A stretch of DNA of 64,000 bases from Cognatundibacterium rugosum (GTDB lineage: Bacteria; Pseudomonadota; Gammaproteobacteria; Burkholderiales; Burkholderiaceae_D), in NCBI RefSeq assembly GCF_014284365.1, contig NZ_JACOGG010000010.1, positions 1 through 64,000 on the forward strand, given 5' to 3'. The translations under genes and the position numbers were made by a program. Within the stretch, counting starts at the first letter, position 1, and every line of letters begins with the position of its first letter. Under the pieces are notes generated by a model. That model saw only the letters and a list, made by a program, of their open reading frames with translations, did not search any database and was not told the DNA's origin. This document shows, piece by piece, positions 1 to 6,515 of the stretch.

Positions 1-399
1 TGGAAGTTTGGCTGCGCAACAGACTGCTGACACTATCGACACAATCCGAGACCACCAAGGCCATCAACTACATGCTCAACCAGTGGCATGCGTTGAACTA
101 TTACTGTGAAGATGGCGTGGCCGAGATCGATAACAACATTGCCGAGAATGCGTTACGGGGTTGCTGCCTGGGCCGCAAGAACTTCCTGTTTCTTGGGTCG
201 GACAGCGGTGGTGAGCGAGCTGCTGCCATGCATAGCCTGATCGGTACAGCGAAGATGAATGGCATTGATCCGGAAGCCTACCTACGCTATGTGTTTACGC
301 ATATTGCAGACTATCCGATCAATCGTGTAGCTGATTTGTTGCCTTGGAATGTCGCTGATCGTTTGGCATAAAAAGCAGCCTGAGTCAGACTTCGCGTTA
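1..399 (+). mobile_element. Right end of an IS66-family insertion sequence
   Basis: The window opens inside an IS66-family element. Its transposase ends at 371, and the stretch after it (about 372-399), reading TAACGCGAAGTCTGACTCAG on the minus strand, has the look of an IS66 terminal inverted repeat (family ends begin near GTAAGCG). The left end is outside the window, so element length and target duplication cannot be seen. The exact border (396-399) is inferred. The element abuts the 3' end of an integron cassette gene. Confidence 0.6.
3..371 (+). CDS. IS66 family transposase, C-terminal part (5' end outside window)
   Basis: The frame is open from the window edge to a TAA at 371. It encodes the C-terminal third of an IS66 DDE transposase. 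The block around [14 protein letters not shown] (reading from about 120) carries the last catalytic acidic residue of the DDE triad in its NNxAE motif, followed by [20 protein letters not shown], the family's highly conserved tail, and by the IS66 C-terminal motif ending in LLPWN. The ATG at 72 is only an internal methionine, because conserved sequence continues upstream. Family assignment is firm; whether the whole element is intact cannot be judged. Confidence 0.85.
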   Translation, partial: EVWLRNRLLTLSTQSETTKAINYMLNQWHALNYYCEDGVAEIDNNIAENALRGCCLGRKNFLFLGSDSGGERAAAMHSLIGTAKMNGIDPEAYLRYVFTHIADYPINRVADLLPWNVADRLA

Positions 400-882
400 A
401 ACAACAAAAGTCAATGACGGTGCTGGTGAGGTGCTTACGTCTTTGACGAACGATGCGGCCGTTGATGCTAAAGCTGCTCGAATTATTGCATCCAGTGCAA
501 GAGGAAGTAGTTGTTTCGTTTCAGGTACGAAGACAATGCAGTCGAGTCCATCTAGTGCTTCGCAGAACCTAGAAAGAAATGGCTCCAAGTCTTCATTTAG
601 GTTCATTCGAAGCTGGATTCCTTCAATATGTCCGTGCTCGATCCACAGCTGGATATCAGTTCGTTGCTCGTCACCCCACGCAGTTTGATTTTCGTGCCAG
701 GCTTTGCGTCTGCCAAGAACTTTGTCGAACGCTTCATCGAAGCTACAGCGATCAATAGTCAAATCCATCCATGCAATCGAGCTATCAAAATAGTCATCAC
801 TGGAAAGCAAACTTACGTTACCGGCGTTGGCAGTGGCCCAACTTTTTGGGACCAGGCAGGTGGTGAATTGCCAAACGGCCAT
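397..882 (-). CDS. Integron cassette protein of unknown function, probably 3'-truncated by IS66
   Basis: The protein is about 161 residues, acidic, and has no recognised domain. It begins just inside the attC at 893-949, as expected for the next cassette in a minus-strand array. The reading frame ends with a TAA at the very border of the IS66 end (397-399), and no attC follows it, so the natural 3' end and attC were probably replaced by the insertion sequence. The Trp-rich early part and even composition suggest a soluble protein. No function is assigned. Confidence 0.6.
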   Translation of the reverse strand: MAVWQFTTCLVPKSWATANAGNVSLLSSDDYFDSSIAWMDLTIDRCSFDEAFDKVLGRRKAWHENQTAWGDEQRTDIQLWIEHGHIEGIQLRMNLNEDLEPFLSRFCEALDGLDCIVFVPETKQLLPLALDAIIRAALASTAASFVKDVSTSPAPSLTFVV

Positions 883-892
883 TTACAGAATC

Positions 893-949
893 GCCCAACG
901 TTCGAATTAACGGGCGCCGCCAGGCGTCCCGTTGAATGAGGGGTTAGGA
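893..949 (-). repeat. Integron attC recombination site (57 bp)
   Basis: Read on the minus strand the site starts with TCCTAAC (R'') and ends with GTTGGGC (R'). Between them lie imperfectly self-complementary arms, with ATTCAACGGGACGCC facing GGCGCCCGTTAATTCGAA. This is the standard attC layout (RYYYAAC to GTTRRRY) and it points in the same direction as the cassette genes. Confidence 0.8.
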
Positions 950-1051
950 GAGGGCATCGAGAACATAAAAACCGCCCCGGTATTTCATGTGTGACCATTG
1001 AGTAGAGCCTTTTGCATTGATTGCCAACGAGCTTGGCTGAAGTATTCCGGC
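944..1051 (-). pseudogene. Degenerate cassette ORF ending in the attC
   Basis: A minus-strand frame of 35 codons with no proper start ends at a TAA (944-946) inside the R'' box of the attC, exactly as the intact cassette genes here do. It is closed upstream by a TAG at 1052-1054. The only internal ATG is at 988 and would give a 14-residue peptide beginning MKYRGGF. It is probably the 3' remnant of a cassette gene whose 5' part was lost. No function can be assigned. Confidence 0.35.
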
Positions 1052-1097
1052 CTAGGACCGATAGGATGTGTCTGCGCATTGAGAGGACATGTCAAAC

Positions 1098-1364
1098 TCA
1101 TGCCCCCGATCTTGGCTGTTCAGTCCAGATGGTAGCTCCCGGGTGATGGTCCTCGACCGTATAGATCGCACCTTGAAGTACATCTAAAGACTCCCCTTGC
1201 AGTGGATAGTTAAAGCGAGACACCGATGAGGAAACAGCAAGCGACTCATACTCGGCTTCAGAAACGGCATCCGAGCCACACCAAACGTCACCTCCAATGG
1301 CTGATGCTAACTTAATTGCTTCGCGGAGGCCATTTGGTGAAATCGCGAGAAATACAGTAGGCAT
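1098..1364 (-). CDS. Small cassette protein of unknown function (88 aa)
   Basis: This is the first gene downstream of the left attI-like copy. The start ATG at 1364 has an AAGAGAG ribosome-binding sequence about 7 bases upstream. The product is soluble and acidic and begins MPTVFLAISPN; no family is recognised. No clear attC follows its stop, so either its attC is lost or it belongs with the degenerate sequence at 944-1051. Confidence 0.55.
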   Translation of the reverse strand: MPTVFLAISPNGLREAIKLASAIGGDVWCGSDAVSEAEYESLAVSSSVSRFNYPLQGESLDVLQGAIYTVEDHHPGATIWTEQPRSGA

Positions 1365-1385
1365 GGAAAGCTCTCTTTGACTGGG

Positions 1386-1490
1386 GCATAACGTTTAGTA
1401 TACACATGTGCAGGTGTATATATACTCAGTTTGCAATGGGTGTATATTAAATGTTAATACTCTATAAATCAACGCTTTAGGTGATGCCTT
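1386..1490 (-). other. Duplicated attI/promoter region of the integron
   Basis: This stretch repeats the attI-intI spacer found at 4279-4379. It includes a core-like GCATAAC (GTTATGC on the minus strand), the inverted repeat around the CAGGTG motif (here less perfect, with an extra TATA), and the same promoter-like sequences before the integrase ATG. It probably still supplies a promoter for the cassettes to its left. Confidence 0.6.
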
Positions 1491-1659
1491 ATGGATAGTA
1501 CACCTGCGCACGCTTCTTCATCGCCAAAATTACTGGATCAGTTGCGGGCTCGAATACGTTTGCGGCATTACAGCATTCGTACAGAGGCGCAGTATGTACA
1601 CTGGGTGCGGCGCTATATCTTATTTCACGGTAAGCGCCATCCCAGAGAAATGGGCGCGG
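1389..1659 (+). repeat. Direct repeat, left copy (attI plus start of intI)
   Basis: This copy is near-identical to 4282-4548: it shares the attI region and about 170 bases of intI, with a 4-base length difference and scattered substitutions. The two copies lie 2.9 kb apart in the same orientation. Confidence 0.85.
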
Positions 1660-1766
1660 GGGAGGCGGGGAGTCAATCCGTGTATTGCTGTAGTAGACAG
1701 CATCAACCGGTTGAAAAGTTGCTGCAATGGGCCATGAAGCGTGCGGTGCAGGCCAGGCTTCATTAA
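1491..1766 (+). pseudogene. intI: Integron integrase pseudogene with internal deletion
   Basis: The first 55 or so codons match the intact intI at 4380 (start [13 protein letters not shown]). The sequence then leaves the gene at GGGCGCGG (1659) and, after a short unrelated stretch, rejoins it at the part encoding [14 protein letters not shown] (about 1716-1755), before ending at an early TAA. The middle of the gene and the whole catalytic C-terminus, including the Arg-His-Arg-Tyr residues, are missing, so no recombinase can be made. Confidence 0.85.
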
Positions 1767-1873
1767 AATGCGGCACAAGTATTGTGAATTTTCATCGAAC
1801 AGGACTTTGACTCGTATCCAAATCCAACTTGAATGCTCGCAAGTTATTTGATCAATTTTTTTTACGGCTTTTT

Positions 1874-2929
1874 ATGCAGGCATACTTATTGGAATTACGC
1901 AAATACCTGCGCTACGCTCAAAGTTTATTGCGCAGTTCAGAATGGAGCGTCACCCGTTTTACGGGTAGCTTAAGGCAAACCGATCAGCCTTTGAATGTAT
2001 TGTTCTATGGTTCCAGCAACTTATTAGCCGATGCGTTTTTGAATCCCGGCTATCAGCAAGAGTCCTTGGGATTTTTTCAGCCTTTACGCTTGCAAGCAGC
2101 AATGCAGCGTTATGGTTCCGCTGATGTAGTCTTGACTCCGCATCTGCCTTGGCAAACGCGTCCAACATTGCTGTTGCCCGACTATTTAGAGGCGATCCTG
2201 CCGCTGCCAGCCAGCATGGAGAGTTTCATGGCCCAATTGCGCGGCAATACACGGCGTAGCGTACAGCAGGCATTGAAAAGCGATGTCTACTTTGAAGAAG
2301 GCCTGAGCTTAGACGACTATCGTGAATTTCATACACAAATGTTGATTCCTTATTTGCGTACACGTCATGGCGAACATGCATATTTGGATACGCTTGAAAA
2401 TCTCTATGCGCAAGCTGAACGCTCGCATTTGATTTTTGTTACGCAAAATGGACAGAGATTGGGTGGCTTTCTATTGCTTAAACCGCGTATTTCAGGGGTG
2501 ACATATTTCAATAAATTGGGCTTACATCCAGCGGTGTATGCGGACAAAGAGCGTATGCGTCAATTGAATGCCTTGTTGTATTACAAGATGATCAGCCTAA
2601 ACATAGAGCTAGGTTTTTCAGCGATTAATCTGGGTATTACGCCACCGGTGTTTGGGAATGGCATAGTTTGGTATAAAACCAGTTGGGGAGCACACTTCAC
2701 GCCCAACGCAGATTTACATCGTTATGCCTTACATATCGCTGAATCCAGACGCTCAGACATACTTAAGCACATGCAAGCCGTGGTGCAAGTCGAAGCAAAT
2801 CAATTATGGGTCAACTTGACGCACAGCGATGGAGTTGAAGAAGACATTAAACGCCATCGATTTTCAGGCTTGAGGCATGTGGTCCTGGTTGATGAACAGG
2901 GGCGACCAGAGAAACGTAGTTTGGGATGA
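1874..2929 (+). CDS. GNAT/FemAB-like acyltransferase-fold protein
   Basis: The protein is about 351 residues from the ATG at 1874; an in-frame TTG at 1829 would add 15. The middle section (roughly residues 110-300) has the pattern of a FemAB/GNAT-type domain: a basic stretch with NTRRSVQQAL, followed by a glycine-containing strand QRLGGFLLLKPR and a late conserved-looking LGITPPVFGNG. Such proteins transfer acyl or aminoacyl groups, but the substrate cannot be told. The gene runs opposite to the flanking cassettes and has no attC, so it is probably not a cassette. It may mark host DNA caught between two integron copies. Confidence 0.6.
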   Translation: MQAYLLELRKYLRYAQSLLRSSEWSVTRFTGSLRQTDQPLNVLFYGSSNLLADAFLNPGYQQESLGFFQPLRLQAAMQRYGSADVVLTPHLPWQTRPTLLLPDYLEAILPLPASMESFMAQLRGNTRRSVQQALKSDVYFEEGLSLDDYREFHTQMLIPYLRTRHGEHAYLDTLENLYAQAERSHLIFVTQNGQRLGGFLLLKPRISGVTYFNKLGLHPAVYADKERMRQLNALLYYKMISLNIELGFSAINLGITPPVFGNGIVWYKTSWGAHFTPNADLHRYALHIAESRRSDILKHMQAVVQVEANQLWVNLTHSDGVEEDIKRHRFSGLRHVVLVDEQGRPEKRSLG

Positions 2930-2979
2930 AAAACGCGCCGCAAGTTGGCGGCCCGTTGAACTGAATTTGCTGAATTAGC

Positions 2980-3153
2980 TCATTTCACACCATCCTTTTT
3001 CTTGGCGCGCGGCTCCAACGGCTCAACGTCGTCGCCACTAAGCAAGTCAGAAAGCTCTTCGGGCGAGAGTCGCTTCATCTTCTCCTCGACCTTACGATCG
3101 TAATTTCTATCATTCGGATCCCACCCCTTGTGCGTACTGCTGTGCGAAAAGGC
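2980..3153 (-). pseudogene. Cassette ORF fragment without start
   Basis: The frame has 57 codons between a TGA (3154-3156) and its own TGA (2980-2982). It encodes a charged peptide with HKGWDPNDRNYDRK and, later, KRLSPEELSDLLSGDD. The sequence is protein-like but there is no start codon at the front; the first ATG would leave about 32 residues. It lies directly after the attC at 3220-3307, so it is probably a decayed last cassette whose 5' end is lost. No function is known. Confidence 0.4.
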
Positions 3154-3219
3154 TCAACGCTCCCGCCAACTTAGTTTTTTTGTGTCGTGTACCTAGAGGT
3201 TCTTAATGCCTCGACTGAA

Positions 3220-3307
3220 CTCTAACGTTTGACGTGAGGGGTCGCCGTAGCGGCGAAGCCGCGAAGGGAACCCACAAGCGCGGTCCCTCTCGACGGAATT
3301 GTTAGCT
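3220..3307 (-). repeat. Integron attC site (88 bp)
   Basis: On the minus strand it runs from GCTAAC (R'') to GTTAGAG (R'). The arms contain CGTCGAG/CGTCAAAC-type boxes and a long GC-rich stem with CGCCGTAGCGGCG in the middle. The stop codon of the upstream cassette gene lies inside R''. Confidence 0.8.
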
Positions 3308-3706
3308 ATTTGCTTCAATGCGATCAATGACCTTAACGCTTGAACCCTTTGGACAGAAAATTTTCAGTGTTTCAGAGTGCGAATTCATCGTTCCCCACTC
3401 TCGCGCAACGCTCCAACGAGGCATTTCGTCCGAAACTTCACTGGATGGACTGACCGCGAATGACCAGTGCCCGCTGTAAAAAGCATGGATGAAAATTCCT
3501 TGTTCTTCTCCAGGGGCTGAAATCTCAAGCGTTGAAACGTAACCACCGTCTTGAAGCTTTGGGTGACTTGTAACGTTGAACTCATTGCCTTCGCCAGCAA
3601 TGCCTTTGCAGCAGATCATACGATCACTAGCGCCCCAGAAAACTGCAGGAGTGCCTGTCGGCTCATGGGCTTTGGGTGGAGTATCTTTTGACTTACCGAA
3701 GAACAT
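3302..3706 (-). CDS. Integron cassette protein of unknown function (134 aa)
   Basis: This is the second cassette of the right-hand array, placed between two attC sites; its TAA overlaps the R'' box of its own attC. The start MFFGKSKDTPP sits 14 bases inside the previous attC end. The protein has no signal peptide and no membrane segment, and contains two Cys residues (MICCKG). The Trp- and Ser-rich second half looks like a small beta-sheet domain. No family is recognised. Confidence 0.65.
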   Translation of the reverse strand: MFFGKSKDTPPKAHEPTGTPAVFWGASDRMICCKGIAGEGNEFNVTSHPKLQDGGYVSTLEISAPGEEQGIFIHAFYSGHWSFAVSPSSEVSDEMPRWSVAREWGTMNSHSETLKIFCPKGSSVKVIDRIEANS

Positions 3707-3719
3707 GCATGCTCCTGAG

Positions 3720-3797
3720 GTCTAACGTTCGACGTGAGCGGCGGCTTTGGGGCCGCGCAGCGGACTCATAGACGTCCGCTCGACGGAGGGGTTAGGC
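3720..3797 (-). repeat. Integron attC site (78 bp)
   Basis: On the minus strand it runs from GCCTAAC (R'') to GTTAGAC (R'). The paired boxes TCGAC and GTCGAA and a GC-rich hairpin through GGCGGCTTTGGGGCCGC give the classic attC fold. It belongs to the GNAT cassette, whose stop codon lies in R''. Confidence 0.9.
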
Positions 3798-4274
3798 GGC
3801 CGACGGTTGTAGTGGCTTCTCCATGACAACGCAGTCCATAGAGAAGCCTCGAGGTGACTGGTACTTTGCATCGCGGACCTTCGCGAAACCTTGCCGAATA
3901 TAGAACTCAACGGCGTTAAGTGTCGCTTCCAGATGGAGCCGCGGCAAGCCATCTTGAAGCGCCATTCTTTCGAGGAAGGTAACCATCAAGCGCGCGAGAC
4001 CCTTCCTCATATGAACTGGAGAAACGAAGATTGCATCGAGCTTTCCCGTTGCTCGGTCGATTGATCCGGTTGCCACGATCTCACCGTTGGCTTCCGCGAC
4101 GTAAAACGATTCCGCAATGACTCGAGCGAACTGCTCTGAAGGAACGTCACCTTCTGTCCAGAGACTAATGATTTCGGACGAATAGCTGCGGGAACACTCA
4201 GCGCGGATCGCGGCGTTTCTGAGGCGATGAACCTGCAACGCATCGCTCGGGTCTGCCTTTCGGATGGAATACAT
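3792..4274 (-). CDS. Cassette-borne GNAT N-acetyltransferase
   Basis: The protein is 160 residues with a complete GNAT fold: an N-terminal strand starting MYSIRKADPSDALQVHRLRN, a central strand with EIVATGSIDR, and the acetyl-CoA loop VHMRKGLARLMVTFLE (about residues 83-98), which matches the R/Q-x-x-G-x-G/A pattern of motif A. The late FYIRQGFAKV is the usual motif B. It is the first cassette after attI, the position of highest expression from Pc. The substrate is unknown; relatives range from small-molecule to protein acetyltransferases. Confidence 0.85.
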   Translation of the reverse strand: MYSIRKADPSDALQVHRLRNAAIRAECSRSYSSEIISLWTEGDVPSEQFARVIAESFYVAEANGEIVATGSIDRATGKLDAIFVSPVHMRKGLARLMVTFLERMALQDGLPRLHLEATLNAVEFYIRQGFAKVRDAKYQSPRGFSMDCVVMEKPLQPSAA

Positions 4275-4278
4275 AGAC

Positions 4279-4320
4279 GCCTAACGTTTAGTATACACCT
4301 GTGCAGGTGTATACTCGGTT
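4279..4320 (-). other. attI-like primary recombination site
   Basis: On the minus strand the region ends in AAACGTTAGGCG, the GTTRRRY core where the first cassette joins. It lies between the GNAT cassette and the divergently placed integrase gene, the expected attI position. The exact left limit of attI is not defined by sequence alone. Confidence 0.7.
4290..4315. repeat. Inverted repeat inside attI
   Basis: AGTATACACCT and AGGTGTATACT form perfect 11-base arms around GTGC. The position, next to the core site, fits integrase binding (DRs of attI) or a regulator operator. Confidence 0.7.
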
Positions 4321-4349
4321 TGTAATAGGTGTATATTAATTGCTAATAC
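4320..4349 (+). promoter_or_regulatory. Candidate intI promoter
   Basis: TTGTAA (4320-4325) and TAATAC (4344-4349) are separated by 18 bases, 30 bases before the integrase ATG at 4380. They fit a sigma70 promoter for intI. Prediction only. Confidence 0.45.
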
Positions 4350-4361
4350 TCTATAAATCAA
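4333..4361 (-). promoter_or_regulatory. Candidate cassette promoter Pc
   Basis: On the minus strand TTGATT (4361-4356) and TAATAT (4338-4333) are 17 bases apart and point into the cassette array through attI. The element overlaps the candidate intI promoter on the other strand, so the two may interfere. The same sequence recurs in the left copy. Confidence 0.45.
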
Positions 4362-4379
4362 CGCTTTAGGTGATGCCTT

Positions 4380-5366
4380 ATGGATAGTACACCTGCGCAC
4401 GCTTCTTCATCGCCAAAATTATTGGATCAGTTGCGGGCTCGAATACGTTTGCGGCATTACAGCATTCGTACAGAGGCGCAGTATGTACACTGGGTGCGGC
4501 GCTATATCTTATTTCATGGCAAGCGCCATCCCAGAGAAATGGGCGCGGCTGAGGTTGAGGCGTTTTTGAGTCACCTTGCCGTCACCGATCATGTCGCTGC
4601 CTCGACACAAAATCAGGCTTTATCGGCTTTATTGTTCTTGTATCGTGAGGTACTTGAGCTGGATTTGCCTTGGATGACTGAGGTGGTGCGTGCCAAGCGT
4701 CCTGCGCGGCTGCCTGTCGTGTTGACAGAACGTGAAGTCTTTGCGGTGTTGGAGTGTATGCAGGATGTGTATGGTTTAATGGCGCGCTTGTTGTATGGCA
4801 CTGGCATGCGGCTGATGGAGTGTGTGCGCCTGCGGGTGAAAGACGTCGACTTTGAACGCTGTGAAATTGTGGTACGTGATGGGAAGGGGGCGAAAGACCG
4901 GGTGACGATGTTACCTCGTCGTATCGTCCCTTCCTTGCAGGCGCATTTACGGTGGCGTCGTCAGTTGTTTGAGGATGATTTGGCCATTGGTATGGCTGCC
5001 GTGTATTTGCCCGATGCGTTGGCGCGTAAGTACCCCAATGCATCAACAGAGTGGGGCTGGCAATATATTTTCCCATCCGGTAGTTACTCAGTTGATCCGC
5101 GTAGTGGTGTAACGAGACGGCATCACCTGGATGAAAAGTTGCTGCAAAGAGCCATGAAGCGTGCGGTGCAGGCCAGTAAGATCAGCAAGCCAGCAACACC
5201 TCACACGCTCAGACATAGCTTTGCTACCCATTTGTTGCAACGTGGGCAAGATATACGCACGATACAGGAGTTATTGGGACATGCAGATGTGGCAACGACG
5301 ATGATTTACACCCATGTGCTAAACAAAGGTGGACGTGGCGTCGAAAGCCCACTCGATCACTTATAA
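4380..5366 (+). CDS. intI: Integron integrase IntI
   Basis: This is a 328-residue tyrosine recombinase that moves gene cassettes between attI and attC. The N-terminal SAM-like domain spans about residues 12-95. The catalytic domain shows the Arg in [13 protein letters not shown], then [26 protein letters not shown] with the final Tyr nucleophile. The insert [20 protein letters not shown] (about 213-232) is the integron-specific patch that separates IntI from XerC/D. The gene is divergent from the cassettes and has an attI before it. All key residues are present, so it should be active. Confidence 0.95.
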   Translation: MDSTPAHASSSPKLLDQLRARIRLRHYSIRTEAQYVHWVRRYILFHGKRHPREMGAAEVEAFLSHLAVTDHVAASTQNQALSALLFLYREVLELDLPWMTEVVRAKRPARLPVVLTEREVFAVLECMQDVYGLMARLLYGTGMRLMECVRLRVKDVDFERCEIVVRDGKGAKDRVTMLPRRIVPSLQAHLRWRRQLFEDDLAIGMAAVYLPDALARKYPNASTEWGWQYIFPSGSYSVDPRSGVTRRHHLDEKLLQRAMKRAVQASKISKPATPHTLRHSFATHLLQRGQDIRTIQELLGHADVATTMIYTHVLNKGGRGVESPLDHL

Positions 5367-5498
5367 CTCTCCCGCGAAGTACGCCACGGCCCTGAAAAAA
5401 AGTTAAGGCACCTGACAAACCAGGCCACCTGAGCTGCCCCGGTTTATGATTGCGTAGGTCGCTGTTTGTGCCGCAGGCTAGCGAAGTCCAGTGCAGGC

Positions 5499-6357
5499 TT
5501 AATAGCGTTCCATGATGAGCTGGGTTTTCAGGGAGTCTTCGGCCACGAACCAGCCGCGGGCGATCAGGTAGGCTTGTAATTCGTCGTGTTTGGCCGATGC
5601 GGTGGTTTCGCTTTTGGTCTTGAACGAGGCTTCGACGATGTAGTCGAAGCCTGTGCCGGAGGCGCTCAGGATGGGCCAGACTTCGATGTAGAGGGTCATG
5701 CCGCTCCAGCTACCGACTGAGCGTTTGGCCAGTACCGGGCCGTATTTACGCGAGTTATCGAGCATGGACAGGCCCCAGCCCGGATACAGCCAGTTATTCA
5801 TTTTGCCCGGCACATTCTTTTTGAGCAGGCTGCGCGCATCGCTGTTGGATGGCAGGTCCATGCCGCTGTAACCGGCTTTGCTATCCGTCTTGCTATTAGT
5901 AATACTCAAGGTTTTTTTCTGATAGCCCCACTCGATCTGGGCGTCGTAATTCTTATCGGATGCGTCAAATCCTTCTGCATTGGCCTTGTACAGGGCTTCA
6001 TTGATATTGCCGTTATCGATGGCGTAGCGTTTTTTGTAGCTCAGTTCAAAATCCTTGTCGCCCTCGGTTTTGCGTATGCGCGCGATCCAGCCATTGTTAT
6101 AAATTTCTTTGCTATTGGTATCCATGAACTGCACATTTATTTTGGTCACGCTGGTGGGCATGTTGAAGGTGGCCAGTACTGTGCTGTTGAGTTTGTGGTC
6201 AGCATCCAGCACGACATTCGGGTTCATAAGTAACTTGACTTCGTAGTCGGGCACCATATTGCTGGCGGCGACAGCAGGGCAGAGTGGCAGCGCGACGTTG
6301 AGCGCTAAGCTCAGCGCGGCGCTGTAAAGAACACGGGGGGGAAGCAGAATTCAACAT
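5499..6357 (-). pseudogene. Secreted protein of unknown function, frameshifted in a 7-base homopolymer
   Basis: A long frame ending at 5499 encodes about 250 residues with many Tyr/Lys/Asp and paired strands. In this frame a hydrophobic stretch (YSAALSLALNVALPLCPAVA) runs out upstream of the first usable ATG. An ATG at 6357 with a GGAG ribosome-binding site 8 bases upstream opens a second frame (MLNSASP), and the two would join into a normal signal peptide if the run of seven G (6335-6341) were six. The mature part has alternating charged strands (GWIARIRKTEGDKDFEL) somewhat like a CYTH fold, but this is weak. It may be phase-variable, a true pseudogene or a sequencing error. Confidence 0.6.
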
Positions 6358-6515
6358 GGTAGCGACTCCATAGCATGAGGAGCGCACACTGTAAGAGCCT
6401 AAGGTGACTTGGCGATGACAGGGCAATTTGGCTTTGTCATCGTAAGGTCATCCAGTCAAGGTACATTGCGGGCATTCATTTCTGTGCAAACTTTTCTACT
6501 CTTAAGGTTAATCAA

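Noticed and set aside
813-1079. 88-codon frame across the left attC
   Set aside because: It reads through the whole attC, which cassette genes do not do; composition is not protein-like.
4582-5076. Minus-strand frame of 164 codons inside intI
   Set aside because: His/Pro/Thr-rich shadow of the integrase gene without a start signal.
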